Assembly (NCBI GenBank): GCA_000999465.1
Contig: LCGB01000005.1
Coordinates: 1-39,759 of the forward strand
Length of the DNA: 39,759 bases
Direction of reading: 5' to 3'
DNA from: Candidatus Nomurabacteria bacterium GW2011_GWB1_43_19
Lineage (GTDB): Bacteria > Patescibacteriota > Minisyncoccia > Phycocordibacterales > UBA9973
Every line of letters starts with the position of its first letter. Positions within the stretch are counted from its first letter, which is position 1. Position numbers and translations under genes: made by a program. The notes under the pieces were generated by a model. The model was not told where the DNA came from and searched no databases. It was given only the letters and a program-made list of their open reading frames with translations. This document shows, piece after piece, positions 6,535-14,172 of the stretch.

Positions 6535-8478
6535 ATGTACGTAGTCAAAAGGTCCCATCACAACCCGATTCTTGTCCCTAACAAAGACCACTATTGGGAG
6601 GCCTTTGCGACGTATAACATGAGTGTTATCAGGAAAGGTAAAACTTTCTATGGTGTCTATCGCGCCATCGGAGCCTCTGACGTATTGCGCAAGCCGGAGC
6701 GAATTTCCATTATCGGCATAGGAGAAGGTAAGGACGGCCGGCATTTTGATGAGCGCCAGCCGTTTATTGTCCCGGAAGAGGAGTGGGAAAAATACGGGTG
6801 CGAAGATCCCCGCCTCACTTATTTTGAAGGAAATTATTACACGTTTTATACCGCTCTTTCCAAATACCCGTTTGAGGCGACCGGAATCAAGGTGGCAGTG
6901 GCAATTTCCAGGGACTTAAAAAAAATAGAAGAGCGTCATCTGGTGACGCCCTTTAATGCCAAGGCCATGACGCTTTTCCCGGAGCGCATTAACGGTAAAA
7001 TTACGGTGATACTTACCGTCAATACGGATATGCCTCCCGCGAAAATCGCCATTGCACAGGTAGATAGGATGGAAGAGTTGTGGAATCCCAAGTTTTGGAA
7101 CAAATGGTATGTAAATGTGGATAAATACACAATTGATCTGAAAAAAAATTCTTCCGATCACGTGGAGGTCGGAGCGACACCGGTTAAAATCTCCCACGGA
7201 TGGCTCTTGGTATACTCGCATATCCAGAATTATTTTTCCGGAGGAGACCGCATCTTCGGGGTTGAAGCGGCACTGCTTGATTTTGACAACCCGTTTAAAA
7301 TACTGGGGCGCACGCGCGGACCCCTCTTGGTTCCGAGAGAATCATATGAACTCTTGGGCCATGTTCCCGACATTGTCTTCCCGACAGGGGCAATTTTGGA
7401 GAAAGACGAACTTTTTGTATACTACGGGGCCGCGGACACAACAGTATGCCTAGCTCGCGTAAATTTAGTGGACCTTATTTCGACCATGCGTCCGGAAACG
7501 GCCGAGAAATGGCACTTTTGTCGTGGTCCACAAAACCCCATTATCGTGCCGGATAAAACCCATCTCTGGGAAGCAAAAGCCACCTTCAATCCAGGCGCTC
7601 TTTATCTTAAGAACACGACGCATATATTATACAGAGCACTCTCGGAAGACAATACATCCTCCATTGGTTATGCCGGAACGAAAGACGGTGTTTCCGTTGA
7701 TGCGCGGTATTCGGAACCCGCCTATATTCCCAGAGAGGATTTTGAAATGAAAAAGGTTTCCGGCGGAAATTCCGGATGTGAAGACCCGCGATTAACTAAA
7801 ATAGGGAAAAAAATCTATATGTGCTACACGGCCTTTGACGGTATTGGTCCGGCCCGCGTTGCCGTCACGTCCATTAGCGAAAAAAATTTCCTGCTCCGAA
7901 ACTGGAAATGGGAAAAGCCGGTGGTAATCACTCCGGGAGGATTTGACGACAAAGACACCTGTATTTTCCCGGAAAAAACAAATGGCAAGTATTTTATTTT
8001 GCATAGAGTGGAGAACGAAATATGCGGAGATTATTTAAAATCGCTTAATTTCAAAAAAGAAATCGTCAAGAAATGCATCAGGATTCTGGGGCCGAGGATA
8101 AATACATGGGACAGTTTTAAGGTCGGTATTTGCGCGCCGCCTTTAAAAACAAAATACGGATGGTTGCTTCTTTATCACGGTGTTTCAAAAAACCACAACA
8201 CCTATCGCATCGGCGCGGTTTTACTTGACATGAACGATCCGGCAATTATCCTTGCGCGCACCACTGACCCGATATTTGAACCGGAAGAACCGTATGAAAC
8301 AACGGGTATAATTAACAATGTTGTTTTTCCGTGCGGGATGGTTGAAAAGGACGGACTGCTATATATATATTATGGCGCGGCTGACACGGTTGTCGGAGTG
8401 GCAACCATTGAGTTAGATACTCTTCTTCGCGCCCTGACGCGGGATGTAAAACCCTCTTCGCGCTCCAAGCATGAGTAA
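6535..8478 (+). CDS. tandem GH130-GH130 fusion protein
   Basis: A 647-residue protein with two complete GH130 propeller domains, about 1-315 and 320-640. Each repeats the family order: NPI-L/I-VP...WEA-F/K-AT-x-N, then GCEDPR (Asp91 and Asp417 presumed catalytic), YTAL/YTAFDG, FPERINGK/FPEKTNGK, HGWLLVYSH/YGWLLLYHG, and LFVYYGAADT/LYIYYGAADT. Both GCEDPR motifs are kept, so both halves may be active. No signal peptide is present. It lies 13 nt after the single-domain paralog, so three GH130 domains sit in tandem in one operon. GH130 enzymes are usually single-domain and oligomeric, so a covalent pair is unusual. Substrate linkage cannot be read from sequence. Confidence 0.85.
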   Translation: MYVVKRSHHNPILVPNKDHYWEAFATYNMSVIRKGKTFYGVYRAIGASDVLRKPERISIIGIGEGKDGRHFDERQPFIVPEEEWEKYGCEDPRLTYFEGNYYTFYTALSKYPFEATGIKVAVAISRDLKKIEERHLVTPFNAKAMTLFPERINGKITVILTVNTDMPPAKIAIAQVDRMEELWNPKFWNKWYVNVDKYTIDLKKNSSDHVEVGATPVKISHGWLLVYSHIQNYFSGGDRIFGVEAALLDFDNPFKILGRTRGPLLVPRESYELLGHVPDIVFPTGAILEKDELFVYYGAADTTVCLARVNLVDLISTMRPETAEKWHFCRGPQNPIIVPDKTHLWEAKATFNPGALYLKNTTHILYRALSEDNTSSIGYAGTKDGVSVDARYSEPAYIPREDFEMKKVSGGNSGCEDPRLTKIGKKIYMCYTAFDGIGPARVAVTSISEKNFLLRNWKWEKPVVITPGGFDDKDTCIFPEKTNGKYFILHRVENEICGDYLKSLNFKKEIVKKCIRILGPRINTWDSFKVGICAPPLKTKYGWLLLYHGVSKNHNTYRIGAVLLDMNDPAIILARTTDPIFEPEEPYETTGIINNVVFPCGMVEKDGLLYIYYGAADTVVGVATIELDTLLRALTRDVKPSSRSKHE

Positions 8479-8484
8479 TGTTTT

Positions 8485-9741
8485 TTACAGCTCGGATATG
8501 TCCCGAGGCGAGAAAAGGTTCATCGTCCAATCAATGGCAACCCGAACTTTTTTTCTCCAAGATATGAGCTTGGAAAGGTAGATCGTCCGCCAGACCCACC
8601 AAGTAAGGCGCCCGGAAAAAGTAAAATTAAGCATTTCGCCGACCGCCATCCATTGCCCGAGCGAAATCAGATTACCGGCATGGCGGTAGCGGAACGCCCT
8701 CAGCGCCTTGCCTGCTACTGCCAGTTGTATATTTTTGGCGACCGCGCGCGCCTGTTTCTCCGCCACCTGGGCCAAGGCCGGCAGAGGGACAAAGACATTT
8801 TTCCTGTTTTTTTGCGCAAACGAGGCAAAATCCCCGAGTGCGAAGATGTTCCGGTAGTTTTCCAACTGGAGATATTGGTTGACAATCAGCCGGCCGTCGG
8901 GTGATTGCGCAACCTTTCCGTCAAACTTAAGCTCAGCCGGCTTGACACCGGCGACCCAGATGACGGTTTCCGCGAAAATTTTTACATTTTTATCCGAAAC
9001 TATATACGATACTCCGACCTCCTTGACCGTACTTCCGAGCATAACCGTGACACCTTTCTTCTCCAAGGTCCTCAAACTCTGCTGGCGCACGCGCGGCCCG
9101 AAATGGGGGACCAGCTCCCGATCTTTTTGCACCAGCACGATGGAGGCATCGGCAATAATTTCCGGCGGGTAATAACTGGAGAAAGTTTCTTTGATAAACT
9201 CCTCCAGCTCAGCCGCCAGTTCTACGCCGGTAGGGCCGCCTCCGACCACGACAAAGCGGAGCATCTTTTTCCTCTCGTTCCGGTTTTGGGTGTGCGAAGC
9301 GCGTTCCATCTGCACGATACAGTGATTTTTTATTTTCACCGCGTCACTGATGGACTTCAGCGGCAAGGAATATTTTTCCGCTCCGGGTATGTTATAAAAA
9401 TTCGTCTCCGCTCCCGGCGCCAGCACCAGATAATCATAGAGAATGAGATGGTTGCCCGCTCTGACCGTTCAGTCCGCCGTATTTACGAATTCCGCTTTTC
9501 CCAGATAAAATTCATGCAGGCAGCATCCCAGCACCTTGCGGATCGGCTCCGTGATGTTGCTTGCGTTTATTCCTCCGGTTGCCACTTCGTGCAACAACGG
9601 AGTGAATAGAAAATGGTTTTTTTCACCAATCAGAGAAAGTGTGACTCTTTTGTCTTTATGAAAAAATTTATGCAAATTTTTAAGCGCATATATTCCGCCA
9701 AATCCATTGCCGATTATGAGTATTTTGATTGGTTCCGACAT
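8485..9741 (-). pseudogene. ndh: type II NADH dehydrogenase (NDH-2), interrupted by one in-frame TGA
   Basis: Read on the minus strand from ATG 9741, the frame is open for 90 codons, meets TGA at 9471-9469, then continues in the same frame to 8485. That is 418 residues in all, a normal NDH-2 length. N-terminal FAD motif: IIGNGFGGIYAL. NADH motif: FVVVGGGPTGVELAAEL. C-terminal FAD motif: IFALGDFA. The bridge after the stop reads TVRAGNHLILYDYLVLAPGA, exactly the expected segment. A GTG at 9426 could restart translation, but that product would lack the FAD-binding N-terminus. A C-to-T change (CGA to TGA), a sequencing error or read-through would all explain it. NDH-2 passes electrons from NADH to quinone at the membrane. 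Confidence 0.8.
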
Positions 9742-9747
9742 TATTTC

Positions 9748-9756
9748 ATTTTATCA
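9748..9756 (-). promoter_or_regulatory. extended -10 for the NDH-2 gene, leaderless
   Basis: TGA-TAAAAT on the minus strand, with six bases between the hexamer and ATG 9741. The promoter is intact although the gene carries a stop codon. Confidence 0.5.
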
Positions 9757-9770
9757 CAGGAACTGATAAG

Positions 9771-10409
9771 ATGTATTGTATGATTGAGTTGATAGAATGG
9801 TCGCGTATGGTTTTTCTCGACTACCCGTCATTCCAGTTTATAATTGTCTTTTTAGGAGCGGCCTTTGGTGGAGAGTTGGCAATCCTCGCTCTTTCTTTTT
9901 TGGTGGCGCAAAATGTTTTTCCGCTATTTCCTTTTTTTCTGATCAGCGTGCTGGGAGTTTTCTCGTCGGACACTTTGTGGTTTATACTGGGCAGGACTAA
10001 GACGGTCGACAAAATTTCGAAACATCGGTATACCGTGGGTACCGTTTCAGCCATTACCGAAGCCATCCGTCGTTTGAGCCGAGGAAATCATTTTCTGGCT
10101 TTTATTTTCGCTAAATTCGTCGTTGGCACTCGCGTGGTAATAATCATGTATGTCAGCAGGACAGGCATGACTTTCAAAAACTTCATACGCTATAACATAG
10201 GGGCGATTTTCATCTGGCTTATTGTACTTATCCCCATTGGTTTTCTCTCCGGCCTCGGCTTCAACTATATTTCACACATCTTGGAAGATATTTACGCGGG
10301 GATAGGTTTTATTTTTCTGATATTGCTTGTTTTTGTCATAATCCAGATATGGATAAATAGAATACTTGTTCAAAAAGAAAAAGAGATTATAAGAGAACAA
10401 AATTTATGA
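9771..10409 (+). CDS. DedA-family membrane protein
   Basis: About 212 residues with four to five hydrophobic segments. It shows the DedA order: a first membrane block ending in GAAFGGELAILALSFLVAQ, then DTLWFILGRT (matching the G-x-x-x-W-Y-x-x-G-R region), then FAKFVVGTRVVIIMYVSRTGMTFKNFIRYNIGAIFIW (the conserved F-x-R-x-x-P...G region). Members act in membrane-lipid homeostasis, including undecaprenyl-phosphate or phospholipid flipping. A longer frame opens at TTG 9729 inside the NDH-2 start. ATG 9771 is preferred because AGGA precedes it by nine bases. It is divergent from NDH-2. Confidence 0.75.
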   Translation: MYCMIELIEWSRMVFLDYPSFQFIIVFLGAAFGGELAILALSFLVAQNVFPLFPFFLISVLGVFSSDTLWFILGRTKTVDKISKHRYTVGTVSAITEAIRRLSRGNHFLAFIFAKFVVGTRVVIIMYVSRTGMTFKNFIRYNIGAIFIWLIVLIPIGFLSGLGFNYISHILEDIYAGIGFIFLILLVFVIIQIWINRILVQKEKEIIREQNL

Positions 10410-10415
10410 TACAAT
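10410..10415 (+). promoter_or_regulatory. -10 element for hpf, leaderless
   Basis: TACAAT with six bases before ATG 10422. The -35 is weak (TTATAA, 17-nt spacer). Confidence 0.45.
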
Positions 10416-10421
10416 AACTAT

Positions 10422-10811
10422 ATGCAAATAAATTTTCAGGGTAAAAATATGGAATTAACGGAAGCAATTACGGAATATATCTCGAAAAGAATAAGTGGAC
10501 TGGAGAAGCTTCTCTCTGGAAGAGAAGGAGAGGTAAAGGCGAATTTTGAAGTTGTTAAAACAACCAATCACCATAAGGCGGGAGAAATTTTCCACGCAAG
10601 TTGTATGATTTTCTCGGGCAGGGAAGAGTTTTATGGCGAAACCGATCACGAAGACCTCTACAGCGCAATTGACGAAATAAAGGAAATCCTTTCAAATGAA
10701 ATTAGGAAGAATAAAGACCGCCGACAGACGCTTTTCAAACGCGGCGCAGCCAGCGTCAAAAAAATGCTCAAAGGCCTTTCCAGAAGGAATCCTTTTACCT
10801 CTAAATACTAA
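10422..10811 (+). CDS. hpf: ribosome hibernation promoting factor, short form (HPF/RaiA)
   Basis: A 129-residue protein. MQINFQGKNMELTEAITEYISKRISGLEKLL is the N-terminal beta-alpha unit of HPF/YfiA, and DLYSAIDEIKEILSNEIRKNKDRR is the second helix. The tail is basic (KRGAASVKKMLKGLSRR). The length fits the short form without the dimerising C-terminal domain. HPF binds the 30S A/P-site region and inactivates ribosomes in slow growth. A TACAAT seven bases upstream of the ATG points to a leaderless mRNA. Confidence 0.85.
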   Translation: MQINFQGKNMELTEAITEYISKRISGLEKLLSGREGEVKANFEVVKTTNHHKAGEIFHASCMIFSGREEFYGETDHEDLYSAIDEIKEILSNEIRKNKDRRQTLFKRGAASVKKMLKGLSRRNPFTSKY

Positions 10812-10815
10812 AACG

Positions 10816-10850
10816 CGGGTGTTGGACACCTGACAGGTGTCCAACACCCG
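10816..10850. repeat. intergenic palindrome, TGTTGGAC family
   Basis: Arms CGGGTGTTGGACACCTG and CAGGTGTCCAACACCCG form a perfect 17-bp stem around a single A. It lies 4 nt after hpf. No T-run follows, so it is a weak terminator at best. The arm core resembles the in-gene palindrome at 29923-29969. Confidence 0.8.
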
Positions 10851-10862
10851 ACGGGGTAGATT

Positions 10863-11246
10863 ATGCAAAGCGAAACCAAAACCTGCCAAAACTGCAAAAA
10901 GGACTTCATTATTGAGCCAGATGATTTTGGGTTTTATGAAAAAATGAAAGTTCCAACTCCAACTTTTTGCCCAGAGTGCAGGATAAAGAGAAGATTAAAT
11001 TGGCAGGGATACAGAATTTTTTATAAAAGAATGAATTTACTCCTGCCGCACCTATGCTCAAATTGCCGGCATTTTCAAAGAAATAAATTCAGGAATCCCC
11101 TTAAACTTTGGCACAGGCAATGCATGTGCGACAAAGAGCACGCTCACCACAAGGGACGCTGTGATATTAAATTTGAAACCTCTTACGCCTCCAATCGTCC
11201 GGAAATAGTTTATTACGAAAAATACTACCAGCAAGAAGTGTATTAA
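10863..11246 (+). CDS. Patescibacteria-type zinc-ribbon protein
   Basis: A 127-residue protein. Residues 8-45 carry CQNC and CPEC (KTCQNCKKDFIIEPDDFGFYEKMKVPTPTFCPECRIKRR), a treble-clef/zinc-ribbon pattern often seen in CPR genomes. A second C-x-x-C (CSNC), a CMC and a Cys-Asp follow. The C-terminal block, RPEIVYYEKYYQQEVY, looks like a zinc knuckle whose two Cys have become Tyr; my memory of related proteins has CEKC at that place. Function unknown. It sits 12 nt after the intergenic palindrome at 10816. Confidence 0.65.
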   Translation: MQSETKTCQNCKKDFIIEPDDFGFYEKMKVPTPTFCPECRIKRRLNWQGYRIFYKRMNLLLPHLCSNCRHFQRNKFRNPLKLWHRQCMCDKEHAHHKGRCDIKFETSYASNRPEIVYYEKYYQQEVY

Positions 11247-11316
11247 ATGTAGTAATAATGTAGTAATAACACAATAGCAGCGACCGTTGCCATAATACTA
11301 TCAGTAGGAAGTTTGA

Positions 11317-11340
11317 CAATCTACGCTATAGCGTAGATTG
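11317..11340. repeat. 24-nt perfect palindrome 1 (convergent intergenic)
   Basis: Half-site CAATCTACGCTA followed by TAGCGTAGATTG with no loop. It lies between the zinc-ribbon gene and the convergent fmt gene. Being symmetrical it could act as a protein-binding site or a bidirectional RNA hairpin. Confidence 0.75.
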
Positions 11341-11347
11341 AAAATAT

Positions 11348-11371
11348 GTATTTAATTACGTAATTAAATAC
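11348..11371. repeat. 24-nt perfect palindrome 2, TTACGTAA family
   Basis: GTATTTAATTAC followed by GTAATTAAATAC, seven bases after palindrome 1 and nine before the fmt stop. It shares AATTACGTAATTAA with 2615-2629 and a shorter copy near 950-964. Confidence 0.75.
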
Positions 11372-11379
11372 GTACTTTG

Positions 11380-12270
11380 TTAACCGAAATTTTTATAATC
11401 AATTTCTTTTCCGCTCTCGGGAATCACTTTTTTTATGACAAATTTCCCATCTTGGAGCGCGGCGTCGGTGACAATAATTCGTTTGCCGTCTTTTCCTCCA
11501 GAGGCGGATCCGCCTTTGGCGGAAAAAAAGAAAGTCCTGGGCCAGTGCGCGTAGGCACGGAATTTGTTGTAATTTTTTACCGCGTCGTCATCCAAGTCCA
11601 GTAGCCCGTCCTCCTTTTTTATTTTCGCGCAGTATGTTGCTTTACTTTCATCTTGCGGCACTTCTTTAATTTTTTCGTCCGCCAAGTCCGGCAAAATTTT
11701 TATCAGCAGCTCCCCGCCGATTTTTATCAGGCGAGTTCGCAACTCGGGGGCCTTCTCGTCCGGCGGTATCGCCGTTTTTTCCGTTGCGATAATCGGGCCC
11801 GAATCCATCTTATATGTCATTTTTTGGATAGTTATGCCGGTTTCCGTGTCGCCGTTTAAAATTGCGGATTCCACGGGGGAAGCCCCGCGGTATTTGGGGA
11901 GCAGAGAATAGTGAATGTTGATAGAGCCATACTTCGGAATATTCAAAATTTCCTCCGGAAGTATTTTTCCGTAAGCGACAATGATAAATAGGTCAAAGTT
12001 TTTACCCTCCCCTATGTCAGACATAGGGGAATTTCCCCTATGTCTGACATAGGGGAGAAGTTCCGCCTGATTTTCCGGCTGGATGTACGGAATCTTGTTT
12101 TTCTCCGCCCAGACCTTGACCGGCGGGGGAGTGATGAGCATTTTGCGCCCTTGGGGCTTGTCGGGAGAGGTAATAATCAAAGACGGCAGATAGCCGTTCT
12201 CTTTCAAGATTTGGAGAGTCTCCGAGGCCACATCCGGGGTTCCGAAAAATGCAAAATTTGATTTATTCAT
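11380..12270 (-). CDS. fmt: methionyl-tRNA formyltransferase
   Basis: A 296-residue protein that formylates initiator Met-tRNA using 10-formyl-THF. It opens with NFAFFGTPDVASETLQIL. The hallmark HYSLLPKYRGASPVESAILNGDTETGITIQKM includes the S-L-L-P formyl-THF motif, and YMDSGPI-type residues follow. Two palindromic elements interrupt the frame: residues 72-88 (LPYVRHRGNSPMSDIGEG, before the NFDLFIIVAYGKILP core strand) and 250-259 (SAKGGSASGG, in the C-terminal domain). Both keep the reading frame and lie in surface-loop positions. It is the last gene of the lepB-hisS-def-fmt operon, next to its functional partner deformylase. Confidence 0.92.
   Translation of the reverse strand: MNKSNFAFFGTPDVASETLQILKENGYLPSLIITSPDKPQGRKMLITPPPVKVWAEKNKIPYIQPENQAELLPYVRHRGNSPMSDIGEGKNFDLFIIVAYGKILPEEILNIPKYGSINIHYSLLPKYRGASPVESAILNGDTETGITIQKMTYKMDSGPIIATEKTAIPPDEKAPELRTRLIKIGGELLIKILPDLADEKIKEVPQDESKATYCAKIKKEDGLLDLDDDAVKNYNKFRAYAHWPRTFFFSAKGGSASGGKDGKRIIVTDAALQDGKFVIKKVIPESGKEIDYKNFG
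11494..11523 (-). repeat. double-hairpin palindromic element in fmt (sister of rpiB copy)
   Basis: TCCTCC-AGA-GGCGGA followed by TCCGCC-TTT-GGCGGA. It matches 24493-24522 in about 26 of 30 positions but is read on the opposite strand. Both strands encode similar Gly/Ser/Ala-rich peptides. Confidence 0.85.
12007..12057 (-). repeat. CCCCTATGTC double palindrome inside fmt
   Basis: Two 21-nt palindromes with arms CCCCTATGTC/GACATAGGGG are arranged as inverted copies around AATTT. A sister element lies between genes at 30190-30239. Confidence 0.9.
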
Positions 12271-12302
12271 AAAACTATTGTTAAAAAGGCGGAATTTGGA
12301 AT

Positions 12303-12860
12303 CTATTTCCGTGGCAATTCTTCTTTTATATCCTTGGCATGGTCAATGAAGAGTATGCCGTTTAGGTGGTCGGTTTCGTGCTGAAAAATCTGCGCCAGCA
12401 AGCCCGAGGCTCCCCTGGTAAATTTTTTGCCGTTCTCGTCATAAGCGGCGATGGTCGCCTTTTTGGACCGGAAGGTTCGGCCGTAGAGCCACCGGACAGA
12501 AAGACAGCCTTCCGGCACCCATTCTTTCTCACGGGAAAGTTTGGAAATTTTCGGGTTGATAAAAACCAAATTTTTCGTTTTCTTTCCGATGCTTGCGGCC
12601 GGGACCCCGACCTCTTCGAGCGTCAGGGCTTTTTCTGCGCGAACAAAATCTTTTGTGAATATTTTTCCGGATACGACAAAAATTCGGAGCGGATATCCTA
12701 TCTGCGGCGCGGCCAGAGCCACACCGTCGTCTTGGCTATTGAGCGCTCCGGACATTTCCTTCAACACTTTTTGTATTTTTTTTGTTTTGATATTTGCAAC
12801 GCGCACTTCATCAGCATTTTGACGTAAAACTTTATCTTCTTTTTGAACTATTTTTTTCAT
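12303..12860 (-). CDS. def: peptide deformylase
   Basis: A 185-residue protein that removes the formyl group from nascent chains. All three metal-site motifs are present: GVALAAPQIG (motif 1, G-x-G-L-A-A-x-Q with the first part altered to GVALAAPQ), EGCLSV (motif 2, Cys ligand) and QHETDHLNG (motif 3, H-E-x-x-H). It begins two bases after the hisS stop and lies 32 nt before fmt in the same operon, the usual def-fmt pairing. Confidence 0.92.
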   Translation of the reverse strand: MKKIVQKEDKVLRQNADEVRVANIKTKKIQKVLKEMSGALNSQDDGVALAAPQIGYPLRIFVVSGKIFTKDFVRAEKALTLEEVGVPAASIGKKTKNLVFINPKISKLSREKEWVPEGCLSVRWLYGRTFRSKKATIAAYDENGKKFTRGASGLLAQIFQHETDHLNGILFIDHAKDIKEELPRK

Positions 12861-12862
12861 TA

Positions 12863-14170
12863 TTACTTAAGTTCCTTTAAGTATTCAAGCAGTTTACTTA
12901 ATTTTACGGTATCTTGAGACCTGTTTGACATGTCCCGCACAATCACCGAATTATCAAGCGCTTCTTTTACTCCGAAGATGATGGCATAGGGAATAGATAG
13001 TTTCTCGGCAATTGAAAGCTGCGAACCCAAACTGTCCTTGGAAAGCGACTGGGCGATGGGGACGTGCGCCTTGCGCAGTATCTCAATTATATTCAAGCTT
13101 TTTAGTTTGGCCTCGGCGCCGAGCTGGATAAAATATATTTTCGGCTTTTTTAATATGCGCGGCGAAAGTTTTTTATACCACGGCGCGGCAACTATCCTGT
13201 CCACCCCGATGGAAAAGCCCACTGCCGGAACGTCTTTTTTGCTTCCGATTTGGCGGGCCAGGTAATCGTAGCGTCCGCCGCCGCCCAGCGCCAAAGGAAT
13301 TCCGTCTTCATTGCCGCCCTGCTCAATAATCTCAAAAACGGTTCGGGTGTAATACGAAAGCCCGCGTACCAGATTTTTATTTATATTGTAAGCTATATTC
13401 ATTTCTTCCAAATATTCCAGCACTTCTTTGAAATGTTTTTTACAGGGAGCGCAGAGGAAAGAGATGGAATCGGGGGCCTGTTCGTTTAATTTTATCGTTT
13501 TTTCCTCCTTGGAGTCCAAAATCCGGAGCGGATTGGTCTTCATGCGCTCGCGGTCTACCGCCGGCAAGCCGCTTAAATTTTTTCGGTAATAGGAGGTCAG
13601 CTCTTTTAGGTAGGCGCCGCGGCATTCTTTGTCACCAATGGAGTTTATGTCCACGGAGAGGTCTGTTGCTCCGGCTTCTTCCAGAATGCTCATGCTTGCC
13701 TTGATAACCAGCGCGTCCATAATGCTTTTGTCGTTGCCCAGGCAGTCCAGGTCAAACTGCCAAAATTGCCGGTAGCGCCCGCGCTGAGGTTTGTCGTGCC
13801 GGAAGACCGGGCCATATTGATAAAACATTACCGGCTGGGGCATTGTCTGCATTCCGTGTTCTACATAGGCGCGCATCAGGGGGGCGGTATGCTCGGGCCG
13901 AAGCGCTAAGTGGTCTCCGCCCTTGGTCTTAAGCGTATAGATTTCCTTGTCCACGATGTCGGTGCCGGCGCCCACACCTCCCTCAATGAGCTCCTGGTGT
14001 TCCAGCATCGGGGTCTCAATCGGCTTGAATCCGTAATAAACGGCCACCTCCTGCGCCTTTTCAAAAAATCCCTGAAACGAGTAGTACTCTTCGTTCATCA
14101 GGTCTCTCATTCCTTTCGGGGACGATACTTCTGTTATTTTATTTTTACCGGTATGCGCTTTTTTCATCAA
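12863..14170 (-). CDS. hisS: histidyl-tRNA synthetase
   Basis: A 435-residue class II synthetase. Motif 1 region: GMRDLMNEEYYSFQGF...GFKPIETPMLE. Motif 2: FYQYGPVFRHDKPQRGRYRQFWQFDLDCLG. The histidine-binding segment is LVRGLSYYTRTVFEI, and GVDRIVAAP is motif 3. The anticodon-binding domain ends the protein (residues about 340-435). Length is normal (about 420-430). It begins two bases after the lepB stop, so it should be translated from the same message. Confidence 0.93.
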   Translation of the reverse strand: MMKKAHTGKNKITEVSSPKGMRDLMNEEYYSFQGFFEKAQEVAVYYGFKPIETPMLEHQELIEGGVGAGTDIVDKEIYTLKTKGGDHLALRPEHTAPLMRAYVEHGMQTMPQPVMFYQYGPVFRHDKPQRGRYRQFWQFDLDCLGNDKSIMDALVIKASMSILEEAGATDLSVDINSIGDKECRGAYLKELTSYYRKNLSGLPAVDRERMKTNPLRILDSKEEKTIKLNEQAPDSISFLCAPCKKHFKEVLEYLEEMNIAYNINKNLVRGLSYYTRTVFEIIEQGGNEDGIPLALGGGGRYDYLARQIGSKKDVPAVGFSIGVDRIVAAPWYKKLSPRILKKPKIYFIQLGAEAKLKSLNIIEILRKAHVPIAQSLSKDSLGSQLSIAEKLSIPYAIIFGVKEALDNSVIVRDMSNRSQDTVKLSKLLEYLKELK

Positions 14171-14172
14171 TT

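Noticed and set aside
9469-9471. TGA read as glycine or selenocysteine in NDH-2
   Set aside because: Other genes in the window end in TGA at the expected place (glmS, ACT gene, RAYT), and no SECIS-like hairpin or selenium gene was seen. Position 91 is not a known redox residue in NDH-2.
10816-10850. Classical terminator after hpf
   Set aside because: The stem is very strong, but no T-run follows on either side. It fits the palindromic-element family better.
11311-11340. TTGACA at 11313 as a promoter
   Set aside because: No gene starts downstream on that strand (fmt is convergent), and no good -10 lies at 16-18 nt.
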